A DNA stretch of 64,000 nucleotides from Allobosea lupini (GTDB lineage: Bacteria > Pseudomonadota > Alphaproteobacteria > Rhizobiales > Beijerinckiaceae). The translations under genes and the position numbers were made by a program. Numbering within the stretch: the stretch's first letter is position 1; each line of letters opens with the position of its first letter. Shown one piece after another: positions 1 to 7,652 of this stretch. The stretch lies in contig NZ_FOAN01000002.1 of NCBI RefSeq assembly GCF_900109525.1, positions 764,378-828,377 of the forward strand, given 5' to 3'. The notes beneath the pieces are model-generated. The model did no database searches, had not been told where the DNA came from, and saw only the letters and a program-made list of their open reading frames with translations.

Positions 1-73
1 GGGGCGGCGTGGGCATGCCGATTGCACGGGGCAACGGCCTATGCCGGCGCGGCACGATCGGGATCGCAGACGG

Positions 74-1288
74 ATGCTCTATCTCGCCTATCAGGCCCAA
101 TCCGACCTGTTGGACCCGGCTCGCGCGCTCGCCCAGGCGGCGATCGTGACGCTCGGCAGCCGGGCCCTGCTCGGCGAGCCGCTGAGTCTGCGTGCCGCGG
201 CCGCCGGCTACGAGATGGTGACGCGGGCCGGTCTGACGCATAAGCGCCCGCCCTATGGCATCGCCAGCGTCCGCACCGGCAATCGCGACGTGCCGGTGAC
301 CGAAGAGGCGGCACTGACCCTTCCCTTCGGCACCCTGCTGCATTTCCGCAAGGACAGCGATCTCGCCCAATCGAAGGTGTTGGTGGTCGCGCCGATGTCC
401 GGGCACTTCGCCACCTTGCTGCGCAACACCGTCGCGACACTGCTGCAGGATCACGACGTCTACATCACCGACTGGCACAATGCCCGCGACGTGCCACTCG
501 AGGCCGGGCCCTTCGGCTATGACGACTATGTCGACTATCTGATCCGGTTCCTCGACGTGCTCGGTCCACAGGCACATCTCGTCGCAGTCTGCCAGCCTTG
601 TGTGCAGGTGCTCACCGCGGCGGCAGTGATGGCGCAGGCCGGCCACCGCGCCCAGGCCCGCAGCATGACGCTGATGGCCGGGCCGGTTGATACCCGCATC
701 AACCCCACGGCGGTGAACCGGCTCGCCAACGACAAGCCGATCGAGTGGTTCCGCAGCAACCTGATCTCGACCGTGCCGCGGCGCTATGGCGGCGGCGGCC
801 GCCGGGTCTATCCAGGCTTCGTCCAGCTTGGCGCGTTTCTGGCGATGAACATGAGCCGGCACGTCAACGCGCATATCGATCTCTTCACCCACCTCGCCGC
901 CGGCGAGACCGAGAAGGCGCAGACGATCAAGGCCTTCTACGACGAGTATTTCGCGGTGCTCGACCTGCCGGCCGAGTTCTATCTCGAGACCGTGCAGTGG
1001 ATCTTCCAGGAGGCGCGGCTGGCGGCCGGCACGCTGACCTATCGCGGCGAGCGCGTCGATTGCAGCGCGATCCGCAGGACGGCGCTGCTTACAGTCGAGG
1101 GCGAGCGCGACGACATCTGCTCGCTCGGGCAGACCGCGGCGGCGCACGACCTTTGCCGCGGGCTCAAGCCCTTCCGCAAGCGCCATCACATGCAGGCCGG
1201 CGTCGGCCATTACGGCGTGTTCTCGGGCCGCAAATGGGAGAACCAGATCTACCCGATCGTCCGCAACATGATCCTGGCGAACAGCTGA
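74..1288 (+). CDS. phaZ: Intracellular polyhydroxyalkanoate depolymerase
   Basis: Hydrolyses stored poly-3-hydroxybutyrate granules in the cytoplasm, releasing hydroxybutyrate for growth. The 404-residue product has the length and organisation of the intracellular PhaZ family: an alpha/beta-hydrolase core in which the serine lipase box is replaced by a cysteine box, visible as VAVCQPC with the predicted nucleophile at Cys173, and the C-terminal PHB-depolymerase region. There is no signal peptide, in keeping with granule degradation inside the cell. The ATG at 74 is preferred because the protein then begins MLYLAYQ, the usual family start; longer in-frame starts add only arginine-rich sequence of low quality. 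The ribosome binding site is weak. It converges with the small gene that follows. No other PHA gene lies in the window. Confidence 0.93.
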   Translation: MLYLAYQAQSDLLDPARALAQAAIVTLGSRALLGEPLSLRAAAAGYEMVTRAGLTHKRPPYGIASVRTGNRDVPVTEEAALTLPFGTLLHFRKDSDLAQSKVLVVAPMSGHFATLLRNTVATLLQDHDVYITDWHNARDVPLEAGPFGYDDYVDYLIRFLDVLGPQAHLVAVCQPCVQVLTAAAVMAQAGHRAQARSMTLMAGPVDTRINPTAVNRLANDKPIEWFRSNLISTVPRRYGGGGRRVYPGFVQLGAFLAMNMSRHVNAHIDLFTHLAAGETEKAQTIKAFYDEYFAVLDLPAEFYLETVQWIFQEARLAAGTLTYRGERVDCSAIRRTALLTVEGERDDICSLGQTAAAHDLCRGLKPFRKRHHMQAGVGHYGVFSGRKWENQIYPIVRNMILANS

Positions 1289-1303
1289 GCAGCCGCTTAC
1301 TTC

Positions 1304-1456
1304 TTACTTCTCCTTGATCGACAGACCGTTCTTGCCGACCGAGATCTCGACGCCCTCCGGCTGCTTCTTCTCCTGGTAAAGCGCATAGCTGACGGCCCCG
1401 AGGCCGAGCACGAGCATGGCGACGAGGAGAACAAGCGTGTTGCGGGACAGCGTCAT
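1304..1456 (-). CDS. Small single-pass membrane protein, 50 aa
   Basis: Unrecognised small protein. After a short polar start (MTLSRN) it has one hydrophobic stretch of about 20 residues (positions 7-26, rich in Leu, Val, Ala and Gly), then a charged segment and a C-terminal tail ending VGKNGLSIKEK. Such a protein would sit in the inner membrane with its tail on one side. GGAG lies seven bases before the ATG, and the ORF ends at TAA just 15 bases from the phaZ stop, so the two genes converge. Its function is unknown; the tail recalls short uncharacterised membrane proteins common in Hyphomicrobiales, but I cannot name a family. Support comes from the good ribosome binding site and the coherent membrane-protein composition. 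Confidence 0.6.
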   Translation of the reverse strand: MTLSRNTLVLLVAMLVLGLGAVSYALYQEKKQPEGVEISVGKNGLSIKEK

Positions 1457-1531
1457 CAGGAACTCCGTTGCGGGGACGCCGACACGGCGCCACTCATCAA
1501 CGCCGACGCCGGCGCGCGGGTTCCGACCTTC

Positions 1532-2239
1532 TCAGTCTGCGGCCTCGCTGCGGGATGCGACGACCTGGGCGAGATCGTCCTCCGAGCGGGCTGCCCGGCG
1601 CCCGATCAGGAAAGTGGCAAGACTTGACCAGGCCACTCCGAGGCACCAGCCGCCGAGCACGTCGCTCGGCCAATGCACGCCGAGATAGATCCGGCTTAGG
1701 CCGATCGCGATGATCAGCGCCCAGGCCACCCACAGGCAGAGCCGCGCGATATCGGCGCGGCGCGACGCGATGCCGGCGAAGCTCGCAATGCTCAGCAGCA
1801 CCACCGCGGCAAGGAAGGCGTGACCGCTCGGGAAGCTCGCCGTGAAGGTCAACGCTGCGTGCTCGACGATATCCGGCCGTTCGCGGCCGATGCCGATCTT
1901 GAGCAGGGTGCTCGCCACCACGGCCGCCAGGACGTTCAGCACCAGGCCGATCGCAAGAGGGCGATGGCCGCAGAGCCGCAGCGTCAGCGTCGCGATCACG
2001 GTCGCGATGCCGAGCCCGATGAAGCTGCCGAGAGCCGTCAGGTCGCGCATCATCTCGCGGAACCAGGCCGGGCCGATCGGCAGCGACGGGTTGGCCGGAT
2101 CGCGGAACAGCATGACCAGGGCGCTGTCGAGCGCGGCGCCGCCATCGGAGATAACATAGAAGGCCAGCCCGACGAAACCGAAGGCCGCCGCGACAGGCAG
2201 GAGGAAGCGCGGCTGGAGGAGGAACATCGCATGCCTCAT
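1532..2239 (-). CDS. PAP2-family membrane phosphatase
   Basis: Integral membrane phosphatase of the type 2 phosphatidic acid phosphatase family, acting on a lipid phosphate or undecaprenyl-type pyrophosphate at the membrane face. All three signature motifs are present: K114-x6-R121-P122, PSGH at 137-140, and S182-R183-x5-H189-x3-D193, so catalytic residues are intact. About six hydrophobic segments surround them. The 235-residue length is normal for the family. The start overlaps the stop of the upstream lipid kinase gene in an ATGA arrangement, indicating translational coupling and a joint role: the kinase phosphorylates a lipid and this enzyme may dephosphorylate one. A longer reading frame upstream is out of phase with real protein and was discarded. 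Confidence 0.92.
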   Translation of the reverse strand: MRHAMFLLQPRFLLPVAAAFGFVGLAFYVISDGGAALDSALVMLFRDPANPSLPIGPAWFREMMRDLTALGSFIGLGIATVIATLTLRLCGHRPLAIGLVLNVLAAVVASTLLKIGIGRERPDIVEHAALTFTASFPSGHAFLAAVVLLSIASFAGIASRRADIARLCLWVAWALIIAIGLSRIYLGVHWPSDVLGGWCLGVAWSSLATFLIGRRAARSEDDLAQVVASRSEAAD

Positions 2240-3219
2240 GAGGGGAACATGTGCTCGGCCGGGTGCGGTTCGATCTTGGCCGGTCGCGCCGCTATAACCC
2301 GCAGCGCCCCCGGCAACAGGCGATAGGTGAAAGGGCTGGCGCGACGCTCGACCTCGCCGTCGAAGGTGACGTGACCGCGGCGCTTGTCGCGACGGTTGAT
2401 CGTCACCGCCGTGCCGGTCAGCGAAACCAGATGCTGCGAATTGCGCCAGCCGCCGGTCAGCATCGATAAGGCGGCCTTGCAGCGCGACAGCAGGCCGCCG
2501 GTATCGAGGATGTGGACCTCGAACTCGCCGCCGTCGAGGCGGTTGCGGCGCCACTCGGTGCCGTCGAACTGGTTGACGGTGACGAGGACCGCGTCGGCCT
2601 CGACCTGCCGACGCTCACCGGCGATCTCCATCTCGATGCGGATCGAGTGGGTGAACAGGATCGATCGCGTCGCCGCGAAGAGAAAGGCGACGAGACGGCT
2701 GAACGGGAAGCGCCGGCGCGCATATTCGCGCTCACGCGCCATCAGGCTGAAGAAGCCCATGCCAGAGATCGAATGGAACAGCCGGCCGTTGACGCTGCCG
2801 AGATCCATTGAGACCGGCTCGCCCGCGCAGATCGCAGCGATCTGCTCTTCGAGCGGGCCGATCAGACCGAGATCGCGGCCAAGGACGTTGACGGTACCGA
2901 GCGGCAGCACGCCCACGGGCCGCTTGCACCCGACCAGAACCGGCAAGGCCCCGTTGATGCTGCCGTCGCCGCCGGCGACGACGGTCGTCACCGCCTCGTC
3001 GGCGATCGCGGCCCGCAAGCGTTCCTCCAGCTGTCGCGGAGGGACCAGCTCGACCTCGGCCCGACACCCCGCCGCTTCGAAGGCCGCCTCGATTTGGCGC
3101 GCGAAGCTCTCCGCTCCGGCTTCCAGCACCGTTCCGGCGCGCGCGTTGGCGATCACGCGGAAGCAGCGAAGCTTCGCCTGCGCATCGAGCTCCTGCAACG
3201 GGTCCGACGGTTTCGCCAT
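2236..3219 (-). CDS. Diacylglycerol kinase family lipid kinase
   Basis: Soluble or peripheral lipid kinase with the DAGK catalytic domain. The ATP-binding GGDGS is at residues 83-87 and the second conserved loop PLGTVNVLGRDLG at 106-118, matching the family pattern PxGTxNxxA. The 327-residue length fits bacterial YegS/BmrU-like kinases that phosphorylate diacylglycerol or related lipids; the exact substrate cannot be read from sequence. I chose the ATG at 3219, one base after the stop of the transglutaminase gene, rather than an upstream start (MFPPEG) that would run into that gene. The downstream PAP2 gene overlaps it by four bases. Together the three genes look like one envelope-lipid or surface-remodelling operon. 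Confidence 0.9.
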   Translation of the reverse strand: MAKPSDPLQELDAQAKLRCFRVIANARAGTVLEAGAESFARQIEAAFEAAGCRAEVELVPPRQLEERLRAAIADEAVTTVVAGGDGSINGALPVLVGCKRPVGVLPLGTVNVLGRDLGLIGPLEEQIAAICAGEPVSMDLGSVNGRLFHSISGMGFFSLMAREREYARRRFPFSRLVAFLFAATRSILFTHSIRIEMEIAGERRQVEADAVLVTVNQFDGTEWRRNRLDGGEFEVHILDTGGLLSRCKAALSMLTGGWRNSQHLVSLTGTAVTINRRDKRRGHVTFDGEVERRASPFTYRLLPGALRVIAARPAKIEPHPAEHMFPS

Positions 3220-3220
3220 A

Positions 3221-4108
3221 TCAGGCGGCGATATGGACGTCCCTTCTGGCGGGAACAAGGCGGGCCATGTTACGCAACGATTCCTCGTCGACTTCCTCCG
3301 TGATCACCTCGAAGCGCTGCAGCCAGTGCGGGCCGAACGAGGTGAGCATCGGAACGTCCGTGGCATCGCGGCCGCGAGCGATGACGATCCGGCCGATGCG
3401 CCGCTCATTGTGGCGCGCGTCGAAGGTGTGCCAGCGCCCGCCGAGCCAGACCTCGAACCAGGCGTTGAAGTCCATCGGCGCCGGATCGGGCGGCACGCCG
3501 ATATCGCCGAGATAGCCATTGCAGTACCGCGCCGGAATGTTGAGGCAGCGGCACAGGGCGATCGCCAGATGGGCGAAGTCGCGGCAGACGCCGATGCGTT
3601 CGTTGAACGCTTCGGCCGCGGTGCGCGTGTTGCGGGCGAATGCGTAGCCAAAGGTTATATGATTGTGGACGAACTGGGTGACCGCCTGTACGCGGGCCCA
3701 GCCTGGCTCCACCTGGCCGAACAGGTTCCAGGCGGTGTCGGCCAGTCGATCGGTCTCGCAGTAGCGGCTGCCGAGCAGATAGGGGAGGACTTCGTCCGGC
3801 AGCTCCGCCGGCTGGGCCTGACGTGCGGAGAGATCGATGCGATCCGGCTCGCCGTCGTCATAGACGAGCCCCTCGCAGGCGAGCAGCACGCCGCCCGCAG
3901 GCGCGACCAGACGCCGGCAGATGTTGCCGAACGCGTCGATGTGCTGACTGATCTCGATCGATCGCCCTGGGCCGCGCAGCGAGGTGGCGCGCATCTCGTC
4001 GGGGTGGATCAGATCGTGCCGGCGCGAAGGATGAACGTCCAGAAGCGTCAACAACGCGCTCGGCTGTTCACAGACAAGTTCGATCCGGTAGCCATAGCGG
4101 ATATGCAT
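3221..4108 (-). CDS. Transglutaminase-like cysteine protease-fold protein
   Basis: Member of the bacterial transglutaminase-like superfamily, with an N-terminal beta domain followed by the papain-like core. The nucleophile is in GVCRDFAH (Cys175), and the WHTFDAR stretch (227-232) supplies His and Asp near the end of the core. The position usually written HAW in the family is NAWFEV here (Asn215), so the canonical histidine may be supplied elsewhere. At 295 residues it is of normal length. The ATG at 4108 has GAGG seven bases ahead; a longer frame starting near 4267 runs through a terminator hairpin and was rejected. It is first in an operon with the lipid kinase and phosphatase. Substrate unknown; peptidase or amidase activity is as likely as cross-linking. 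Confidence 0.85.
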   Translation of the reverse strand: MHIRYGYRIELVCEQPSALLTLLDVHPSRRHDLIHPDEMRATSLRGPGRSIEISQHIDAFGNICRRLVAPAGGVLLACEGLVYDDGEPDRIDLSARQAQPAELPDEVLPYLLGSRYCETDRLADTAWNLFGQVEPGWARVQAVTQFVHNHITFGYAFARNTRTAAEAFNERIGVCRDFAHLAIALCRCLNIPARYCNGYLGDIGVPPDPAPMDFNAWFEVWLGGRWHTFDARHNERRIGRIVIARGRDATDVPMLTSFGPHWLQRFEVITEEVDEESLRNMARLVPARRDVHIAA

Positions 4109-4223
4109 AGTGACCTCGACGCTGCGCGATGGGAGCCGCCCCGCCGCGGCGGGGGAGCTCCCCGACCGGCCCTTAATGACGCGCTCGGCCGGCCGAAGTT
4201 CCCGCCCGATGACCAGCCTGAGT

Positions 4224-4257
4224 GCATAAAAAAGGTGCGGGCCTTTCGGCCCGCACC
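4224..4257 (-). terminator. Intrinsic terminator of the PRC-barrel gene
   Basis: A perfect 10-bp stem (4234-4243 with 4248-4257) closed by a four-base loop is followed on the minus strand by a run of T. It lies downstream of the PRC-barrel gene and upstream of the transglutaminase operon, separating the two minus-strand units. Confidence 0.85.
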
Positions 4258-4341
4258 ACGCAATCACGACGATCCGGCTGGGGGGATAGCGATCGCCGCG
4301 AGCTGCGCCTTGGCGTGGAGCGACGGCCTAGCGGCGCGCTC

Positions 4342-4725
4342 TCACATCATCCAGTAGGGCATCGTGCCGTAATAGTCGTGCACGCGCTTGCCATACTCCT
4401 TGTCGTGCCAGTCGGGCTCGCCGTCGGCGCCGTACATCGGAGCGGCCTCGAGCTTCTCGCGGGTCAGCGGGACGACGTAACCGCCCTTGTCGACGTCGTA
4501 GTCGAGCATGCTCCACGGGATCGGGTGATACTTCTCGCCGAGGCCGAGGAACCCGCCGAAAGACATGATCGCATAAGCGACCTTGCCGGTCGCCTTGTCG
4601 AGCATCACGTCGTAGATCGAGCCGAGATGCTCGCCGGCGGTATTGTAGACATCGGTGCCGGCGACACGGGCACCGGCGATCAGCGGGTTGGCGGCGTGAG
4701 AGGCTGCGGTCATCGTAGCGCTCAT
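4342..4725 (-). CDS. PRC-barrel domain protein
   Basis: Cytoplasmic 127-residue protein with one PRC-barrel domain, a small beta-barrel found in photosynthetic reaction centre H subunit, RimM and many alphaproteobacterial stress proteins. The domain begins near residue 11 (NPLIAGARVAGTDVYN), continues through GSIYDVMLDKATGKVAYAIM and FLGLGEKYHPIPW, and is followed by an acidic and aromatic tail ending YYGTMPYWMM. The ATG at 4725 has GGAGGG seven bases upstream; an alternative ATG 12 bases earlier lacks this. It has its own intrinsic terminator, and a GGAAC-N18-TT motif upstream suggests control by the general stress sigma factor EcfG/RpoE2. Molecular function is not known. Confidence 0.88.
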   Translation of the reverse strand: MSATMTAASHAANPLIAGARVAGTDVYNTAGEHLGSIYDVMLDKATGKVAYAIMSFGGFLGLGEKYHPIPWSMLDYDVDKGGYVVPLTREKLEAAPMYGADGEPDWHDKEYGKRVHDYYGTMPYWMM

Positions 4726-4774
4726 CGGTCCCTCCATGCATATCTGACAAGCCGGTAGGCCGGCCTGCTCAATC

Positions 4775-4799
4775 AACCCCGAGGCTGCTGCCTGGTTCC
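4775..4799 (-). promoter_or_regulatory. EcfG/RpoE2-like promoter motif (PRC-barrel gene)
   Basis: On the minus strand GGAAC is followed after 18 bases by TT, matching the published alphaproteobacterial general-stress consensus GGAAC-N18/19-TT. It lies about 50 bases before the PRC-barrel start codon. The motif is short and could arise by chance. Confidence 0.4.
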
Positions 4800-4896
4800 G
4801 AGGCGCGAGCGAAAAAAGCGCGTCCTCAAGACAGTGCCGCGACGGGGCATCCCGGCCATCGCGAACATTCAGCGGACGGCCTGTCAGCCCATGCCC

Positions 4897-4921
4897 GGAA
4901 CAAATGCGGACGGCTGCGGTT
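4897..4921 (+). promoter_or_regulatory. EcfG/RpoE2-like promoter motif (glycine-zipper lipoprotein)
   Basis: GGAAC at 4897-4901, then exactly 18 bases, then TT. This is the same arrangement as the minus-strand motif about 100 bases away and points towards the lipoprotein gene, giving a leader of roughly 100 bases. The rest of the 300-base intergenic region shows no further gene. Confidence 0.4.
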
Positions 4922-5031
4922 TGATGACCGATCGAACGCGGCTTTAAGCGACGCGATTCACGAGGCGGATGAACGCTAGCGGTGTTGCCGCGTGTCGTCG
5001 GCCCTCGCCCTCAAAGTAAAGGAAACGCCCG

Positions 5032-5313
5032 ATGACGATCCCGATGACGATGAAGAAGCTTCTCCTTGTCGCCACCGCCGTGACCGCGCTCGGCGCCTGT
5101 ACGCCGCGCGAGGAAAGGACCGCCACCGGCGCATTGATCGGTGCCGGTGCTGGCGCCGTCATCGGCGGCGCCGCGACCGGCCGAGCCGGTGGCGCGCTGG
5201 CCGGCGCCGCGATCGGCGGTGCCAGTGGCGCCATCATCGGCAATGCGACCTCCCCGGACCAGATCTGCTATGGTCGCGACGAATGGGGCCGGCGCGTCCG
5301 CTACGCCTGCTGA
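5032..5313 (+). CDS. Glycine-zipper outer-membrane lipoprotein
   Basis: Small lipoprotein of 93 residues. A lysine-rich start and hydrophobic stretch lead to the lipobox LGAC (Cys23), predicted to be acylated and cut by signal peptidase II. The mature part is dominated by a glycine-zipper segment (GALIGAGAGAVIGGAATG and a second GGALAGAAIGGASGAIIG), the 2TM glycine-zipper pattern seen in SlyB/Rick_17kDa-like and osmotically induced lipoproteins. It ends in a short polar tail, DEWGRRVRYAC. AAGGAAA lies before the ATG at 5032. The likely location is the inner leaflet of the outer membrane. The upstream stress-sigma-like motif and divergent PRC-barrel gene suggest an envelope-stress role, which is inference. 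Confidence 0.85.
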   Translation: MTIPMTMKKLLLVATAVTALGACTPREERTATGALIGAGAGAVIGGAATGRAGGALAGAAIGGASGAIIGNATSPDQICYGRDEWGRRVRYAC

Positions 5314-5324
5314 GGTTCACGCGC

Positions 5325-5411
5325 CGTTGCGAGAAGCGTGAGCGACGAAGCAATCCAGCGGCCGCGGAACTCCGTGGCCGCGTGGATTGCTTTTCTGCGT
5401 TCGCAATGACG
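5325..5411. repeat. Palindromic intergenic repeat, family A copy 1
   Basis: An imperfect inverted repeat of about 87 bp, starting GTTGCGAG...GCGACGAAGCAATCCA and ending TGGATTGC...TTCGCAATGACG. A second copy of the same family occurs at 21045-21131. It sits between converging lipoprotein and hutC genes and would form a long hairpin in either transcript. Confidence 0.8.
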
Positions 5412-5421
5412 ACAGCAGCTC

Positions 5422-6171
5422 TCAGACAGCGCCGTAAGGCCCGAAGCGGCCGACGAAGCGGTGTCGGCCTCCGGGATAGAGCAGCCGCACGGCGGTGATC
5501 GGCTCGGACTGGTTCCACGTCCGGCGCTCGACCAGCAGGCATGGCGAACCGGCCTCGATCTTCAGCAATTCCGCTTCGTCCGGCTCGGCCGCTATGGCGC
5601 TGATCGCGTGCTCGGCCTGTGTCCACAGGCTGTTCTGCAGCAGCCAGTCGCCCGGCGGCGTCTGCGCGAAGCTCTCATCCGCGACCTGCGGCATGGCAGT
5701 AGGGTGAATCACCCGATCCTCCAGCACATGCGGCGCGCCATCGGCGAAATGCAGCAGAGTGAGATGGGTGACGTTGACTGAGCGGCCTAGCTCGAAGCGC
5801 GCGGCGACCTCGCGAGAGGCCTTGCCGTCGCGCCGCTGCAGGATGCGATAGCTGTAGGCCTGCCCGAGTTCGCCGACCTCCTCTGGGATCGAGAGGATGT
5901 CGAGCATGGCATGGCTCGCCGGCGGGCTCGCCACCACCGTGCCCGACCGGCGCCGACGCAGGATGAGGCCCTCGCGCGCGAGCTGCGCCAGCGCCCGGTG
6001 CACGGTCATGCGCGAGGCCCCGAGCTTCTCCATCAGCGCGTGCTCGGGCGGCACCGACGTCCCTGGCGGCCAGGTGCCGGCGAGGATCAGATCGCGGATG
6101 GCGCGGCGAATCTGGTCGTAGAGCGGCCCGGCTCCATCCAGCGTCACGGCGTCGATCTGAGTGGCTGACAT
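5422..6171 (-). CDS. hutC: Histidine utilisation repressor, GntR/HutC family
   Basis: Transcriptional repressor of the hut genes, released from DNA by urocanate in characterised homologues. The N-terminal winged helix (about residues 14-80, with QIRRAIRDLILAG and ASRMTVHRALAQLAREG) is of the GntR type, and the C-terminal half is a UTRA ligand-binding domain typical of HutC, ending in LLYPGGRHRFVGRFGP. The length of 249 aa is normal. The gene follows hutF on the minus strand with a 10-base gap, so the repressor is made from the operon it controls. Two tandem palindromes in the hutF-hutI intergenic region are its expected operators. Confidence 0.93.
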   Translation of the reverse strand: MSATQIDAVTLDGAGPLYDQIRRAIRDLILAGTWPPGTSVPPEHALMEKLGASRMTVHRALAQLAREGLILRRRRSGTVVASPPASHAMLDILSIPEEVGELGQAYSYRILQRRDGKASREVAARFELGRSVNVTHLTLLHFADGAPHVLEDRVIHPTAMPQVADESFAQTPPGDWLLQNSLWTQAEHAISAIAAEPDEAELLKIEAGSPCLLVERRTWNQSEPITAVRLLYPGGRHRFVGRFGPYGAV

Positions 6172-6181
6172 TCCCTGCGGC

Positions 6182-7549
6182 TCAATCGAGGACGGTGCGG
6201 ATCACCTGGCCATAGCGGGCAGCGATGCGGGCGCGGTCAATGTGCCGGCCGCCGCTGACCACAGGCTTTCCACCGACGATCACCTCCGCGACCGGCAGGG
6301 CCGGCGCAGCGAAGATCGCGCTGTCGAGGGCAAAGTCGCCGGCCTTGCCGACGATCGCCGGATGCTCGGCATCTAGGGTGACGACGTCGGCGCGATGGCC
6401 GACCGCAATCGCGCCGATGCTGCGGCCGCAGGCCTGGGCGCCGCCGCCGCAGGCATCCTGCCAGAGCCTCAAGCCGGCGGAGATGCCGGGCTCGGCCCAG
6501 AGCGCGCGGCGCCGGTCGCGCAGGCGCTGCGAATATTCGAGCACGCGCAATTCCCCGCCGGCGCCGATCTCGACATTGGAATCGCTGCCGACGCCGATGC
6601 GCCCGCCATTCGCCCGATAGCGGACACCGTCGAAGATGCCGTCGCCGAGATTGGCCTCGGTGATCGGGCACAGTCCCGCGACCGCGCCGGAGAGGGCCAT
6701 GGCGTCGCGCTCGGCATCGCTGAGATGCGTTGCATGGATTAGACACCAGCGCTCGTTCACTGCGGTATGCTGCATGAGCAGTTCGACCGGCCGCCGGCCG
6801 GTGATGGCGAGACTGTCCTCGACCTCCCGCGTCTGCTCGGCGACGTGGATGTGCAGCGGCACGCGCTGACGAAGCTCAGCGATCCAGTCGAGGTCCTCGA
6901 GCGCCACCGCGCGCAGCGAATGCGGCGCCATGCCGACGCGGGCATCGGGGAGGCCGGCGACCGCCTTCTCGCTGCCCTCGATCAGCCGGGCATAGGCGTC
7001 GCGGTCGTTGAGGAAGCGGCGCTGGCCGGCAGCGGCCGGCGCCTTGCCGAAATTGCCGTAGCGATAGAGCACCGGCAGCAAGGTCAGGCCGATGCCGGTT
7101 TCCTCGGCCGCCGCAGCGATCGCCCCACCCATGGTGGCGATATCGGCATAGGCGGTGCCGTCCTTGTCGTGATGGAGGTAATGGAACTCGGCGAGCGCGG
7201 TGAAGCCGCCCTCCAGCATCTCCACCATCGCCTGCGCCGCGATTGCCTGGACGTCGTCGGGGCTCAGACGATCGAGGAAGCGGTACATCACCTCGCGCCA
7301 AGTCCAGAACGAATCCTCGGAGGCGCCGCGGCGCTCGGCCAGGCCGGCCATGCCGCGCTGGAAGGTGTGGCTGTGCAGGTTCGGCAGGCCGGGAAGCGCG
7401 AGCCCGGCGAGCCGTGTCGCGCCCGCAGGAGCCGCCTGCCCCGCCGCGACCGACATGATCACTCCACGATCGAGCGTCAGCGTGACGTTCTCGGCGAAGC
7501 CCTCGGGCAGGAGCGCCTGGGCGAGATGCAGGGTCGTGATTCCGGTCAC
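6182..7549 (-). CDS. hutF: Formimidoylglutamate deiminase
   Basis: Converts N-formimino-L-glutamate to N-formyl-L-glutamate plus ammonia, the fourth step of the five-step histidine pathway. It belongs to the metal-dependent amidohydrolase superfamily: the metal-binding HSH lies in LPNLHSHTFQRGMAG near residue 59, a further His in HIHVAEQ, one in LIHATHL, and an Asp in GVGSDSN. The length of 455 aa is normal for HutF. Its presence together with HutG, and the absence of HutE-type formiminoglutamase, shows that the organism uses the Pseudomonas-style route through formylglutamate. It is transcribed divergently from hutI and followed closely by hutC. Confidence 0.95.
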   Translation of the reverse strand: MTGITTLHLAQALLPEGFAENVTLTLDRGVIMSVAAGQAAPAGATRLAGLALPGLPNLHSHTFQRGMAGLAERRGASEDSFWTWREVMYRFLDRLSPDDVQAIAAQAMVEMLEGGFTALAEFHYLHHDKDGTAYADIATMGGAIAAAAEETGIGLTLLPVLYRYGNFGKAPAAAGQRRFLNDRDAYARLIEGSEKAVAGLPDARVGMAPHSLRAVALEDLDWIAELRQRVPLHIHVAEQTREVEDSLAITGRRPVELLMQHTAVNERWCLIHATHLSDAERDAMALSGAVAGLCPITEANLGDGIFDGVRYRANGGRIGVGSDSNVEIGAGGELRVLEYSQRLRDRRRALWAEPGISAGLRLWQDACGGGAQACGRSIGAIAVGHRADVVTLDAEHPAIVGKAGDFALDSAIFAAPALPVAEVIVGGKPVVSGGRHIDRARIAARYGQVIRTVLD

Positions 7550-7567
7550 GCGGGTTGTCCTCTTTTT

Positions 7568-7583
7568 ATTTGCATATGCAAAT
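7568..7583. promoter_or_regulatory. Putative HutC operator, distal copy
   Basis: Perfect 16-bp palindrome ATTTGCATATGCAAAT in the 103-bp hutF-hutI intergenic region. GntR/HutC regulators bind such symmetrical sites. It is centred 26 bp from the second copy and lies 19 bases upstream of the hutF start, so binding would block hutF and probably hutI as well. Confidence 0.75.
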
Positions 7584-7593
7584 GGAGCTTGCT

Positions 7594-7609
7594 ATTTGCA
7601 TATGCAATT
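7594..7609. promoter_or_regulatory. Putative HutC operator, proximal to hutI
   Basis: Near-perfect palindrome ATTTGCATATGCAATT sharing the core TTTGCATATGCA with the copy at 7568-7583 and with a site upstream of the ABC transporter operon near 26190. The centre-to-centre spacing of 26 bp (about 2.5 helical turns) puts the two sites on opposite faces of the DNA. Confidence 0.75.
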
Positions 7610-7652
7610 GTCTAGCATAATCTGAAAGCGGACGAAGTCGAGAGGAAGCGAC

